Shown: in pieces, positions 34,619 to 42,951 of the stretch | Position numbering within the stretch: position 1 is the first letter of the stretch | How the letters are laid out: each line of letters starts with the position of its first letter | Assembly (NCBI GenBank): GCA_900544305.1 | Contig: UQUV01000007.1 | Coordinates: 47,250 to 111,249, forward strand | DNA length: 64,000 bases | DNA from: an uncultured Porphyromonadaceae bacterium | GTDB lineage: Bacteria; Bacteroidota; Bacteroidia; Bacteroidales; Muribaculaceae | Direction of reading: 5' to 3' | The notes under the pieces: generated by a model | Seen by the model: only the letters and a program-made list of their open reading frames with translations | Told to the model about the DNA's origin: nothing | Database searches by the model: none | Made by a program: the position numbers and the translations under genes

Positions 34619-35238
34619 TGGAAGTTGCAGTATATAACATTAAAGGAGAAGATACCGGACGCAAAGTAACGCTGAACGACAGCGTATTTGGCATCGAGCC
34701 GAACGAACATGTCGTATATCTTGATGTAAAGCAATATATGGCAAACCAGCGTCAGGGTACACACAAGTCTAAAGAAAGAAGCGAAATTGCCGGAAGTACA
34801 CGCAAGTTGCACAAGCAAAAAGGCGGTGGCGGCGCACGTATCGGTGATATCAAGTCTCCGGTATTGGTTGGCGGTGGCCGTATCTTCGGTCCGCGTCCTC
34901 GCAATTACGAATTCAAGCTTAACAAGAAAGTGAAACAACTCGCTCGTAAGTCTGCATTGTCTTACAAGGCTCAGGAGAATCAGATTATCGTAGTTGAAGA
35001 TTTCACATTCGAAGCACCGAAAACTAAAGAATTCGTAAATTTTGCTAAAAATATCAAAGTTGCTGATAAAAAGGCACTTTTGGTTTTAGCAGGTCAAAAT
35101 AAAAATGTATTTTTGTCTGCTCGCAATTTGCCAAATGTGGAAATTGTAACTGCTTCGGACCTAAATACTTACAAAATTCTTGACAATAAGTCTTTGGTTT
35201 TGAGCGAAAGCAGCGTAGCTGTGATTAATAACTTTTAA
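34618..35238 (+). CDS. rplD: 50S ribosomal protein uL4
   Basis: L4 (206 residues) lines the exit tunnel; in enterobacteria it also represses the S10 operon. The tunnel loop is recognisable (RKLHKQKGGGGARIGDIKSP, then VGGGRIFGPRPR). It overlaps rplC by one base. The 3' third is more AT-rich than its neighbours. Confidence 0.97.
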   Translation: MEVAVYNIKGEDTGRKVTLNDSVFGIEPNEHVVYLDVKQYMANQRQGTHKSKERSEIAGSTRKLHKQKGGGGARIGDIKSPVLVGGGRIFGPRPRNYEFKLNKKVKQLARKSALSYKAQENQIIVVEDFTFEAPKTKEFVNFAKNIKVADKKALLVLAGQNKNVFLSARNLPNVEIVTASDLNTYKILDNKSLVLSESSVAVINNF

Positions 35239-35244
35239 CTAATT

Positions 35245-35250
35245 GGAGGT
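35245..35250 (+). promoter_or_regulatory. Strong Shine-Dalgarno before rplW
   Basis: GGAGGT with a 7-nt spacer to ATG 35258. Clear Shine-Dalgarno sequences are rare in this window, where most starts show only A-rich upstream sequence. Confidence 0.7.
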
Positions 35251-35257
35251 ATAAAAA

Positions 35258-35548
35258 ATGGAAATAATGATCAAACCGGTAGTTACCGAAAAGGCAACAG
35301 CGATCAGCGAAAAGCAGAATCGCTATACGTTCCGCGTATCTCCTGAGGCTAACAAGGCTCAAATCAAAAATCTTGTTCAAAGTCTGTATGGAGTTAAGGT
35401 AGTTGACGTAAATACAATGAACTACGACGGCAAGAAAAAGTCACGTTACACAAAGGCTGGCCTTATCAACGGTAAGGTAGCTGCTTTCAAGAAAGCTCTC
35501 GTGACAGTAGCAGAAGGTGAAACTATAGATTTTTATAGCAATATTTAA
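35258..35548 (+). CDS. rplW: 50S ribosomal protein uL23
   Basis: L23 (96 residues) sits at the tunnel exit and docks trigger factor and SRP. KPVVTEKATAISEKQNRYTF and KAQIKNLVQSLYGVKVVDVNT are family segments. It is preceded by a strong Shine-Dalgarno. Confidence 0.97.
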   Translation: MEIMIKPVVTEKATAISEKQNRYTFRVSPEANKAQIKNLVQSLYGVKVVDVNTMNYDGKKKSRYTKAGLINGKVAAFKKALVTVAEGETIDFYSNI

Positions 35549-35556
35549 TAGAAAAA

Positions 35557-36381
35557 ATGGCAGTAAGAAAATTAAAGCCCACAACACCGGGGCAGAGACA
35601 CAAAGTTATTGGTGTATTCGATGAGATCACTGCAAGTACACCAGAGAAATCTCTTACAGTCGGTAAAAAATCTACAGGCGGACGCAACGCTGAAGGTCAT
35701 CGCACGACACGTTATGTCGGCGGTGGCCACAAGCGTAAATATCGTCTGATCGACTTCAAGAGAACAAAAGACGGTGTGCCGGCGACAGTAAAATCAATCG
35801 AATATGACCCGAACCGTTCGGCTCGTATCGCATTGCTTTATTACGTTGATGGTTCAAAGGCGTACATAATTGCACCCAACGGTTTGCAAGTTGGCGCTAC
35901 AGTTATGAGTGGGGAGAACGCCGCACCAGAGGTGGGGAACGCTCTTCCACTAAGCAAAATACCTGTTGGTACTTTAATTCATAACATTGAATTGCGTCCT
36001 GGTCAGGGAGCCTTCATGGTTCGTTCGGCCGGTACGTTTGCACAGCTGACTTCTCGCGACGGCGACTACGTAATCGTTAAGTTGCCTTCAGGAGAAACTC
36101 GCAAAATTTTGGCTACTTGTAAAGCTACAGTTGGTGTAGTTGGAAACTCTGACCACGCATTGGAACGTTCTGGTAAAGCTGGTCGTTCACGCTGGTTGGG
36201 TCTTCGTCCTCGCAACCGTGGTGTTGTAATGAACCCGGTTGATCACCCGATGGGTGGTGGTGAAGGACGTGCTTCCGGAGGTCACCCACGTTCACGTAAA
36301 GGCTTGTATGCTAAGGGTCTTAAGACACGTGCACCTAAGAAGCATTCTTCAAAGTATATTATTGAAAGAAGAAAAAAGTAA
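35557..36381 (+). CDS. rplB: 50S ribosomal protein uL2
   Basis: L2 (274 residues) is needed for subunit association and peptidyl transfer. KSTGGRNAEGHRTTRYVGGG and HNIELRPGQGAFMVRSAG are typical. The catalytic-region loop reads NPVDHPMGGGEGRASGGHP, with Met where many bacteria have a second His; I believe this variant is normal in Bacteroidota. It follows rplW by 8 bp. Confidence 0.98.
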   Translation: MAVRKLKPTTPGQRHKVIGVFDEITASTPEKSLTVGKKSTGGRNAEGHRTTRYVGGGHKRKYRLIDFKRTKDGVPATVKSIEYDPNRSARIALLYYVDGSKAYIIAPNGLQVGATVMSGENAAPEVGNALPLSKIPVGTLIHNIELRPGQGAFMVRSAGTFAQLTSRDGDYVIVKLPSGETRKILATCKATVGVVGNSDHALERSGKAGRSRWLGLRPRNRGVVMNPVDHPMGGGEGRASGGHPRSRKGLYAKGLKTRAPKKHSSKYIIERRKK

Positions 36382-36401
36382 ACTAACTAATTAGTAGATT
36401 T

Positions 36402-36671
36402 ATGAGTCGATCATTAAAAAAGGGCCCATACATTAGCGTAAAGCTTGACAAGAAGGTGGCAGCAATGGAAGCATCAGGCAAGAAGTCTGTAATCAAGACT
36501 TGGTCACGCGCTTCAATGATTGCTCCGGAATTTGTAGGTCACACTTTCGCTGTGCACAATGGAAATAAATTTATCCCGGTATATGTTACTGAAAACATGG
36601 TAGGTCACAAATTGGGCGAATTCGCTCCGACACGCATCTTCCGTGGCCATGCAGGTAACAAGAAAAAATAA
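36402..36671 (+). CDS. rpsS: 30S ribosomal protein uS19
   Basis: S19 (89 residues) is part of the subunit head near S13. MSRSLKKGPYI and VGHKLGEFAPTRIFRGHAG are diagnostic. It lies between rplB and rplV, 46 bp before the latter. Confidence 0.98.
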   Translation: MSRSLKKGPYISVKLDKKVAAMEASGKKSVIKTWSRASMIAPEFVGHTFAVHNGNKFIPVYVTENMVGHKLGEFAPTRIFRGHAGNKKK

Positions 36672-36717
36672 TGGGCAGGGATAACAGTTTTTTAGAAATA
36701 AAAAAGAATTAAATACA

Positions 36718-37131
36718 ATGGGTGTAAGAAAAAGAAACTCAGCCGAAAAAATAAAAGAAGCTCAAAAGGCTTTGTATGGCGCAAAATTGCGCAACGTGCC
36801 TTCTTCTCCCCGTAAGATGCGCTTGGTAGCTGACATGGTACGCGGTATGGAGGTGTTCAAAGCATTGGGCGTTCTCAAGTTCTCAAATAAGGAAGCTGCT
36901 GCTAAAGTTGAAAAGTTGCTTCGCTCGGCTATCGCCAACTGGGAACAAAAAAACGAGCGTAAAGCTGAAAACGGAGAGTTGTATATTACCACAATCTTTG
37001 TAGATTGCGCTCCGATGTTGAAGCGTTTACGCACAGCTCCTCAGGGTAGAGGATACAGAATCCGTAAACGTTCAAACCACGTTACATTGTTCATCGGTAC
37101 AAAAGATAATAACGCTAAAAAGGAAGCATAA
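36718..37131 (+). CDS. rplV: 50S ribosomal protein uL22
   Basis: L22 (137 residues) contributes the beta-hairpin at the tunnel constriction. NVPSSPRKMRLVADMVRGM and MLKRLRTAPQGRGYRIRKRS mark the fold and the hairpin. It is 3 bp upstream of rpsC, suggesting coupled translation. Confidence 0.97.
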   Translation: MGVRKRNSAEKIKEAQKALYGAKLRNVPSSPRKMRLVADMVRGMEVFKALGVLKFSNKEAAAKVEKLLRSAIANWEQKNERKAENGELYITTIFVDCAPMLKRLRTAPQGRGYRIRKRSNHVTLFIGTKDNNAKKEA

Positions 37132-37134
37132 GAA

Positions 37135-37878
37135 ATGGGACAGAAAGTAAATCCAATAAGCAATCGCTTAGGCATCATCAGAGGTTGGGATTCTAACTGG
37201 ATCGGAAAAGATGGTGGTAGAAATTACGGTGATTATTTGCTTGAGGACTCAAAGATCCGTAAGTATCTTAATGCTCGCCTGGCAAAAGCAAGTGTATCTC
37301 GTATCGTCATTGAAAGAACTCTTAAACTTATCACAATCACTGTCTGCACATCTCGTCCGGGCTTGATCATCGGTAAAGGCGGTCAGGAAGTTGACAAGTT
37401 GAAAGAAGAGTTGAAGAAGATCACTGACAAGGATGTTCAGATTAATATCTTCGAAGTTAAGCGTCCGGAATTGGATGCACAGATTGTAGCAAGCAATATC
37501 GCCCGTCAGATTGAAGGCAAAATCGCTTACCGTCGTGCCGTTAAGATGGCTATCGCATCAACAATGCGTGCCAACGCTGAAGGTATCAAGGTTCAAGTGA
37601 GCGGCCGTTTGAACGGTGCTGAAATGGCGCGTTCTGAAATGTTCAAAGAAGGACGTACTCCGCTACACACACTCCGCGCTGATATCGACTACGCTTTGGT
37701 TGAAGCTTTGACAAAGGTTGGTATCGTAGGTGTTAAAGTTTGGATTTGCCGCGGTGAAGTTTACGGCAAGCGCGACTTGGCTCCTTCGTTTGTCAACAAT
37801 GCAAAGGAAAACCGTGGAGGCAATAACGGTGGTGGCCGTGGCAAAAAAGGCGGCTTCCGTGAGAAGAACAAAAAATAA
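37135..37878 (+). CDS. rpsC: 30S ribosomal protein uS3
   Basis: S3 (247 residues) lines the mRNA entry channel and has helicase activity in other bacteria. It has the KH domain motif GLIIGKGGQEVDKL and the C-terminal domain (ISNRLGIIRGWDSNW at the start; GIVGVKVWICRGEVYGKRD later). The Gly/Lys-rich tail (about 25 residues) is a lineage extension. Confidence 0.98.
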   Translation: MGQKVNPISNRLGIIRGWDSNWIGKDGGRNYGDYLLEDSKIRKYLNARLAKASVSRIVIERTLKLITITVCTSRPGLIIGKGGQEVDKLKEELKKITDKDVQINIFEVKRPELDAQIVASNIARQIEGKIAYRRAVKMAIASTMRANAEGIKVQVSGRLNGAEMARSEMFKEGRTPLHTLRADIDYALVEALTKVGIVGVKVWICRGEVYGKRDLAPSFVNNAKENRGGNNGGGRGKKGGFREKNKK

Positions 37879-37904
37879 TCTAACCGACTTGAAATTACAG
37901 AACA

Positions 37905-38336
37905 ATGTTACAACCAAAGAAAACTAAATTCAGAAGACAACAAAAGGGCCGTATGAAGGGCTTGGCTCATCGCGGCAATCAGTTGGCTTTTGGTTCGTTC
38001 GGTATAAAGTCACTGGAATCTAAATGGATTACTGGCCGTCAGATTGAAGCGGCTCGTGTGGCAGTGACACGTTATATGCAACGTCAGGGTCAAATCTGGA
38101 TTCGCATCTTCCCTGACAAACCAATTACTAAGAAGCCTGCTGAAGTGCGTATGGGTAAAGGTAAAGGTAACCCTGAAGGTTTCGTTTGTCCAATTACTCC
38201 GGGACGTATCTTGATCGAAGTCGAAGGCGTAAGCTATGACATTGCAAAAGAAGCATTGCGCTTGGCTGCACAGAAGCTGCCTGTGACTACTAAGTTTATC
38301 GTAAGACGTGATTATGATCCAACTCAAAATGTGTAA
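37905..38336 (+). CDS. rplP: 50S ribosomal protein uL16
   Basis: L16 (143 residues) organises the A-site region of the large subunit. KTKFRRQQKGRMKGLAHRGN and RMGKGKGNPEGFVCPI are typical, the latter near the hydroxylated Arg site known in other bacteria. Confidence 0.98.
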   Translation: MLQPKKTKFRRQQKGRMKGLAHRGNQLAFGSFGIKSLESKWITGRQIEAARVAVTRYMQRQGQIWIRIFPDKPITKKPAEVRMGKGKGNPEGFVCPITPGRILIEVEGVSYDIAKEALRLAAQKLPVTTKFIVRRDYDPTQNV

Positions 38337-38343
38337 TTAGGTT

Positions 38344-38541
38344 ATGAAGAAGGTAGAAATCAAAGAACTTGGCACAAAAGAATTGCTTGAGCGCCTTGCA
38401 GTAGCAGAAAAGGAATATCTGCAGACAAAGATCAATCACTCTATCTCTCCGCTCGATAATCCTGCAAAAATTACACAGGACAGAAGAATGATTGCACGCA
38501 TGAAGACAGAATTGCGTAAACGTGAACTTAACGAAAAATAA
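38344..38541 (+). CDS. rpmC: 50S ribosomal protein uL29
   Basis: L29 (65 residues) sits beside L23 at the tunnel exit. It is a two-helix protein, KELLERLAVAEKEYLQTK and RRMIARMKTELRKRE. It follows rplP by 7 bp. Confidence 0.95.
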   Translation: MKKVEIKELGTKELLERLAVAEKEYLQTKINHSISPLDNPAKITQDRRMIARMKTELRKRELNEK

Positions 38542-38552
38542 TCCCAAGTAAC

Positions 38553-38810
38553 ATGGAAAAAAGAAATTTGAGAAAAGAAAGAGTTGGGGTTGTTTCCAGT
38601 AACAAGGGTGATAAGACTATCACTGTAGCTGTTAAGTGGAAGGAAAAACACCCGATTTACGGTAAGTTCGTCAACAAGACGAAGAAATACCACGCTCACG
38701 ACGAAAAGAACGAGTGCAACGTTGGCGATACTGTTCGCTTGATGGAGACTCGCCCTTTGAGCAAAACTAAGAGATGGAGACTAGTAGAAATCATCGAAAA
38801 AGCTAAATAA
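38553..38810 (+). CDS. rpsQ: 30S ribosomal protein uS17
   Basis: S17 (85 residues) is an early-binding OB-fold protein. KERVGVVSSNKGDKTITVAV, KKYHAHDEKNECNVGD and ETRPLSKTKRW are family segments. It is 2 bp before rplN. Confidence 0.97.
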   Translation: MEKRNLRKERVGVVSSNKGDKTITVAVKWKEKHPIYGKFVNKTKKYHAHDEKNECNVGDTVRLMETRPLSKTKRWRLVEIIEKAK

Positions 38811-38812
38811 TA

Positions 38813-39178
38813 ATGATACAGACTGAATCACGATTGACTGTTGCGGATAACAGCGGTGCTAAAGAAGCATTGTGTATCCACGTATTAGGAGGCACAGGTC
38901 GCAGATATGCTACGGTAGGTGACATCATTGTAGTAACAGTGAAGAGCGTCATCCCGTCATCTGATGTGAAGAAAGGAACTGTGTCTAAGGCAGTTGTTGT
39001 TAGAACAAAGAAGGAAATCCGTCGTCCGGACGGCAGCTACATTCGCTTCGACGACAACGCTTGTGTGTTATTGAATAATGCCGGTGAAATCCGCGGTAGC
39101 CGTATCTTCGGCCCAGTTGCCAGAGAGTTGCGTGCAACTAACATGAAGATTGTCTCATTGGCACCGGAAGTTCTTTAA
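38813..39178 (+). CDS. rplN: 50S ribosomal protein uL14
   Basis: L14 (121 residues) lies at the subunit interface and binds the silencing factor RsfS in other bacteria. MIQTESRLTVADNSGAKEAL and GSRIFGPVARELR are diagnostic. It is first in the spc-type part of the operon, but no separate promoter is visible. Confidence 0.98.
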   Translation: MIQTESRLTVADNSGAKEALCIHVLGGTGRRYATVGDIIVVTVKSVIPSSDVKKGTVSKAVVVRTKKEIRRPDGSYIRFDDNACVLLNNAGEIRGSRIFGPVARELRATNMKIVSLAPEVL

Positions 39179-39196
39179 TCTCGAAAATTAAAAGAA

Positions 39197-39517
39197 ATGA
39201 GCAAATTACATATCAAGAAAGGTGATACCGTTTACGTAAACGCCGGTAACGACAAGGGCAAGACAGGCCGCGTGCTTTCTGTTCTTGTTTCAAAGAACAA
39301 GGCTATTGTTGAAGGTATCAACGTGGTGTCAAAGAGCGCCAAACCAAGTGCAAAGCACCCGCAAGGTGGTATTATCAAAATGGAAGCGCCTGTTCATGTT
39401 TCTAACTTGAACCTTCTTGACCCGAAGAGCGGCAAGCCGACTCGCATCGGACGCAAGAAAGACGAAGCAGGCAAAACAGTACGTTATTCAAAAAAATCAG
39501 GAGAGGAGATTAAGTAA
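39197..39517 (+). CDS. rplX: 50S ribosomal protein uL24
   Basis: L24 (106 residues) is an assembly initiator with a KOW motif (KGDTVYVNAGNDKGKTGRV). Its stop overlaps the rplE start by one base. Confidence 0.97.
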   Translation: MSKLHIKKGDTVYVNAGNDKGKTGRVLSVLVSKNKAIVEGINVVSKSAKPSAKHPQGGIIKMEAPVHVSNLNLLDPKSGKPTRIGRKKDEAGKTVRYSKKSGEEIK

Positions 39518-40065
39518 TGAGCAGCGCAACTCTTAAAAAAGACTATACTGAAAGAATCGTACCGGCTCTTGAGAAAGAGTTCAACTATACTTCGGTGATG
39601 CAGGTTCCTCGCCTTACTAAGATTGTCATCAATCAAGGTTTGGGTATGGCAACTGCCGACAAGAAAGTTATCGAGACAGCCATCAACGAGCTTACAGCCA
39701 TTACAGGTCAGAAAGCCGTTCCGACATTGTCGAAGAAGGATATCTCTAACTTCAAGGTACGTAAAAAAATGCCGATTGGTGTTCGTGTGACTTTGCGTCG
39801 CGACCGCATGTATGAATTCTTGGAACGCCTTATCCGTATCGCGTTGCCTCGTATCCGCGACTTCAAGGGTATCGAAGGTAAGTTGGACGGCCGTGGTAAC
39901 TACACTTTGGGTATCACTGAGCAAATCATTTTCCCGGAAATCAACATCGATACTATTTCCAAGTTGATGGGTATGAACATCACATTCGTGACTACAGCTC
40001 AGACTGACGAAGAAGGTTATGCCTTGTTGAAACAATTCGGTTTACCATTTAAGAACGCTAAATAA
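39517..40065 (+). CDS. rplE: 50S ribosomal protein uL5
   Basis: L5 (182 residues) binds 5S rRNA in the central protuberance. Typical segments are VPRLTKIVINQGLGMATADK, KKMPIGVRVTLR and YTLGITEQIIFPEIN. It is coupled to rplX by overlap. Confidence 0.98.
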   Translation: MSSATLKKDYTERIVPALEKEFNYTSVMQVPRLTKIVINQGLGMATADKKVIETAINELTAITGQKAVPTLSKKDISNFKVRKKMPIGVRVTLRRDRMYEFLERLIRIALPRIRDFKGIEGKLDGRGNYTLGITEQIIFPEINIDTISKLMGMNITFVTTAQTDEEGYALLKQFGLPFKNAK

Positions 40066-40074
40066 TCGAGAGAT

Positions 40075-40374
40075 ATGGCAAAAGAATCAATGAAAGCTCG
40101 CGAGGTGAAGAGAGCTAAACTCGTAGCCAAGTATGCAGAGAAACGTGCAGCGTTGAAAAAGATTGTAAACACAGGAGATCCTGCAGAAGCATTCGAAGCA
40201 GCTCAGAAGTTGCAGTCAATTCCTAAGAATGCCAATCCAATCCGCATGCACAACCGTTGCAAACTGACTGGTCGTCCAAAAGGATATATCCGTCAGTTCG
40301 GTATCTCCAGAATTCAATTCCGCGAAATGGCTTCAGCAGGTCTGATTCCTGGAGTAAAGAAAGCTAGCTGGTAA
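40075..40374 (+). CDS. rpsN: 30S ribosomal protein uS14, zinc-free form
   Basis: S14 (99 residues) belongs to the subunit head. This is the long form: the region RMHNRCKLTGRPKGYIRQFG has lost the CxxC...CxxC zinc ligands found in the short form. It is followed by a 74-nt gap with a hairpin before rpsH. Confidence 0.97.
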   Translation: MAKESMKAREVKRAKLVAKYAEKRAALKKIVNTGDPAEAFEAAQKLQSIPKNANPIRMHNRCKLTGRPKGYIRQFGISRIQFREMASAGLIPGVKKASW

Positions 40375-40410
40375 TACGCGACACGAGAGAAAAAAATTAG
40401 TATTAAATAT

Positions 40411-40430
40411 TGTCCGGAACTATCCGGATC
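40411..40430 (+). promoter_or_regulatory. Hairpin in the rpsN-rpsH gap
   Basis: Two copies of the self-complementary hexamer TCCGGA (40413-40418 and 40423-40428) form a stem with loop ACTA, 18 nt before the rpsH start. A translational control site for S8 is possible; in Escherichia coli S8 represses at the rplE start instead. Confidence 0.4.
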
Positions 40431-40448
40431 AATTTAAACAAAAATAAT

Positions 40449-40847
40449 ATGACTGATCCAATAGCAGATTATTTGACAAGATTGAGGAATGCCATTAAGG
40501 CACAGCACCGTGTGGTAGAAGTGCCTGCCTCAAACTTGAAGAAAGAGATTACAAAAATTCTCTTCGAAAAAGGCTATATTCTTAACTACAAGTTTATAGA
40601 AGGTGAAACCCCTGGAGGCACAATCAAGATTGCCTTGAAGTATGACCCGATTGACAAGGTGAACGCTATCAAATGCCTGAAGCGTGTTTCCCGTCCGGGT
40701 TTGCGTCAATATACCGGCTACAAAGACATGCCGCGAGTTTTGAATGGTTTGGGTATCGCTATCCTTTCTACTTCGAAAGGAATCATGACCAATAAGGAAG
40801 CAGCAGCTCAAAAGATTGGTGGCGAAGTTCTATGTTATATCTATTAA
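40449..40847 (+). CDS. rpsH: 30S ribosomal protein uS8
   Basis: S8 (132 residues) binds the central domain of 16S rRNA. MTDPIADYLTRLRNAIKAQ starts the family domain, so ATG 40449 is used although the frame is open further upstream through the hairpin. The C-terminal segments are LGIAILSTSKGIMTNKEAA and GGEVLCYIY. Confidence 0.97.
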   Translation: MTDPIADYLTRLRNAIKAQHRVVEVPASNLKKEITKILFEKGYILNYKFIEGETPGGTIKIALKYDPIDKVNAIKCLKRVSRPGLRQYTGYKDMPRVLNGLGIAILSTSKGIMTNKEAAAQKIGGEVLCYIY

Positions 40848-40850
40848 TGA

Positions 40851-40859
40851 AAAGGAGGT
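40851..40859 (+). promoter_or_regulatory. Perfect Shine-Dalgarno before rplF
   Basis: AAAGGAGGT with a 6-nt spacer to ATG 40866 is fully complementary to the usual 16S 3' end. It is an exception in this genome region. Confidence 0.8.
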
Positions 40860-40865
40860 ATTGTT

Positions 40866-41420
40866 ATGTCAAGAATTGGTAAAGCTCCGATCGTAATACC
40901 TGCCGGTGTTACTGTAAAGGTAGACAATAATGTAGTAACTGTTAAAGGTCCTAAGGGTGAACTTACTCAGGACTTCCATTCAGAACTTACTGTAGCTTTG
41001 GAAGACAACCACATCGTTGTAACTCGTCCGTCTGATTCTATCGAACACCGTTCACAGCACGGATTGGTTCGCGCTTTGATCCACAACATGGTTGTCGGCG
41101 TTTCCGAAGGCTACAAAAAGGAAATGGAATTGGTTGGTGTGGGCTACCGCGCAACTTCAAACGGTCAAGTTCTCGAGTTGTCACTCGGCTACTCACACGC
41201 TATATATTTCAAGCTCCCGCCGGAAGTGAAGGTAGAAGCTAAGACTGAGAGAAATAAAAACCCGTTGATCATACTTGAATCTTGCGACAAGCAATTGCTT
41301 GGCCAGGTTTGTGCTAAGATCCGTTCACTGCGCAAACCGGAACCTTACAAGGGTAAAGGTATCAAGTTTGTTGGCGAAATTATTCGTCGCAAGTCAGGTA
41401 AATCGGCAAGTGCTAAATAA
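40866..41420 (+). CDS. rplF: 50S ribosomal protein uL6
   Basis: L6 (184 residues) lies near the sarcin-ricin loop. MSRIGKAPIVIPAGVTVKVD and EPYKGKGIKFVGEIIRRKSG are diagnostic. It is the only gene here with a nine-base perfect Shine-Dalgarno. Confidence 0.98.
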   Translation: MSRIGKAPIVIPAGVTVKVDNNVVTVKGPKGELTQDFHSELTVALEDNHIVVTRPSDSIEHRSQHGLVRALIHNMVVGVSEGYKKEMELVGVGYRATSNGQVLELSLGYSHAIYFKLPPEVKVEAKTERNKNPLIILESCDKQLLGQVCAKIRSLRKPEPYKGKGIKFVGEIIRRKSGKSASAK

Positions 41421-41434
41421 AATTTGAGACGATC

Positions 41435-41776
41435 ATGATAACGAAGCAAGAAAGAAGAAATAAAATCAAAACACGTATTCGTGGTAAAGTGTCAGGTACT
41501 GCCGAACGTCCTCGTATGACCGTGTTTAGAAGCAACAAGCAAATCTATGTTCAACTCGTAGACGACAGCGAAGGCAAGACTTTGGTTTCAGCATCGTCAA
41601 AGGGTATTGAAGAAGGAACAAAATCAGAAGTGGCAGCTAAGGTTGGCCAGGCTATCGCTGAAAAGGCTTTGGCAGCAGGCATCACTGAAGTTGTTTTCGA
41701 CCGTAACGGTTACTTGTTCCACGGTAGAGTTAAATCATTGGCAGACGCAGCTCGCAACGGCGGACTTAAATTTTAA
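41435..41776 (+). CDS. rplR: 50S ribosomal protein uL18
   Basis: L18 (113 residues) binds 5S rRNA with L5. ERPRMTVFRSNKQIYVQLVD and VFDRNGYLFHGRVKSLADAA are typical. It is 5 bp before rpsE. Confidence 0.97.
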   Translation: MITKQERRNKIKTRIRGKVSGTAERPRMTVFRSNKQIYVQLVDDSEGKTLVSASSKGIEEGTKSEVAAKVGQAIAEKALAAGITEVVFDRNGYLFHGRVKSLADAARNGGLKF

Positions 41777-41781
41777 CGATT

Positions 41782-42297
41782 ATGAAGAGAAATAACAGAG
41801 TAAAATCGACAAACGATATCGAATTGAAGGACCGCCTTGTTGCCATCAACCGCGTTACTAAAGTAACAAAGGGTGGTCGTGCCTTCAGCTTCTCTGCAAT
41901 TGTTGTTGTAGGTAACGAAAACGGCATTGTAGGCTGGGGTCTTGGCAAAGCGAACGAAGTAACAGCAGCCATCGCTAAGGGTGTTGAAGCAGCTAAGAAG
42001 AACTTGATTCGCGTACCGGTTCACAAAGGAACTATTCCTCACGAACAGGCTGCAAAATTCGGTGGATCACAAGTTATCTTGAAACCGGCTTCTCACGGTA
42101 CCGGTGTTAAGGCTGGTGGTGCTATGCGTGCAGTATTGGAGAGTGTCGGCATTACAGACGTTCTTGCAAAGTCAAAGGGTAGCTCTAACCCTCACAACTT
42201 GGTGAAGGCTACTTTCAATGCGCTCGACGAAATGCGCAGCCCGATGACAGTGGCTCAGAACCGTGGTGTGTCGTTAGATGTAGTGTTTAATGGTTAA
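41782..42297 (+). CDS. rpsE: 30S ribosomal protein uS5
   Basis: S5 (171 residues) contributes to decoding fidelity and mRNA entry. RVTKVTKGGRAFSFSAIVVV and GWGLGKANEVTAAIAKG define the double-stranded RNA-binding fold. NPHNLVKATFNALDEM lies near the C-terminus. Confidence 0.98.
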   Translation: MKRNNRVKSTNDIELKDRLVAINRVTKVTKGGRAFSFSAIVVVGNENGIVGWGLGKANEVTAAIAKGVEAAKKNLIRVPVHKGTIPHEQAAKFGGSQVILKPASHGTGVKAGGAMRAVLESVGITDVLAKSKGSSNPHNLVKATFNALDEMRSPMTVAQNRGVSLDVVFNG

Positions 42298-42308
42298 TAA
42301 TGAAAATT

Positions 42309-42488
42309 ATGGCGACTATTAAGATTAAGCAAACAAAGAGCAGAATCAACTGCCCGGCTGTGCAAAAGAGAACTCTCGACGCACTTGGATTGAGAAAAAT
42401 GAATCAAGTAGTGGAGAAAGAAGCTACTCCGCAAATCTTGGGTATGGTAAAACGAGTTCGTCACCTTGTAGAAGTAACGAACGCATAA
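42309..42488 (+). CDS. rpmD: 50S ribosomal protein uL30
   Basis: L30 (59 residues from MATIKIKQTKSRINC) shows QKRTLDALGLRKMNQVV and ILGMVKRVRHLVEV. An ATG three codons upstream (42300) is also in frame; 42309 gives the family's usual N-terminus. Confidence 0.95.
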   Translation: MATIKIKQTKSRINCPAVQKRTLDALGLRKMNQVVEKEATPQILGMVKRVRHLVEVTNA

Positions 42489-42501
42489 TAGAATTAAGAA
42501 T

Positions 42502-42948
42502 ATGGAATTAAGCAATTTAAAACCAGCTGTTGGTTCTACTGCAACTCGTAAGAGAATCGGGCGCGGACCGGGTTCAGGAATGGGTGGTACTTCTACTCGT
42601 GGTCACAAGGGTGCTAAGCAACGTTCAGGCTACTCTCGCAAGATTGGTTTCGAAGGTGGTCAGATGCCGTTGCAACGCCGTGTGCCGAAATTCGGTTTCA
42701 AGAACATCAACCGCGTAGAGTATAAAGCAATTAACCTTGTTACTATTGACGAACTCGCTAAGGCTAAGAATTTGACTAAAGTTACTTTGGCAGATCTTGT
42801 TGAAGCAGGATTCATCTCAGGCAAACAAAAAGTAAAAATCTTGGCCAACGGTGCATTGACTGTTAAAGTTGATGTTGAAGCTAACGCTTTCTCTAAAAAA
42901 GCTGAGGAAGCTATCGTAGCTGCCGGCGGTTCTATTCAAAAACTCTAA
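42502..42948 (+). CDS. rplO: 50S ribosomal protein uL15
   Basis: L15 (148 residues) is a late-assembly protein. The glycine-rich N-terminus RIGRGPGSGMGGTSTRGHKG and the following segment GFEGGQMPLQRRVPKFGF are diagnostic. It is 3 bp before secY. Confidence 0.98.
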   Translation: MELSNLKPAVGSTATRKRIGRGPGSGMGGTSTRGHKGAKQRSGYSRKIGFEGGQMPLQRRVPKFGFKNINRVEYKAINLVTIDELAKAKNLTKVTLADLVEAGFISGKQKVKILANGALTVKVDVEANAFSKKAEEAIVAAGGSIQKL

Positions 42949-42951
42949 GCA

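Noticed and set aside
38370..38390. Second sigma-54-like site
   Set aside because: TGGCAC is followed by TTGCT at the wrong spacing (7 instead of 5) and lies inside rpmC.
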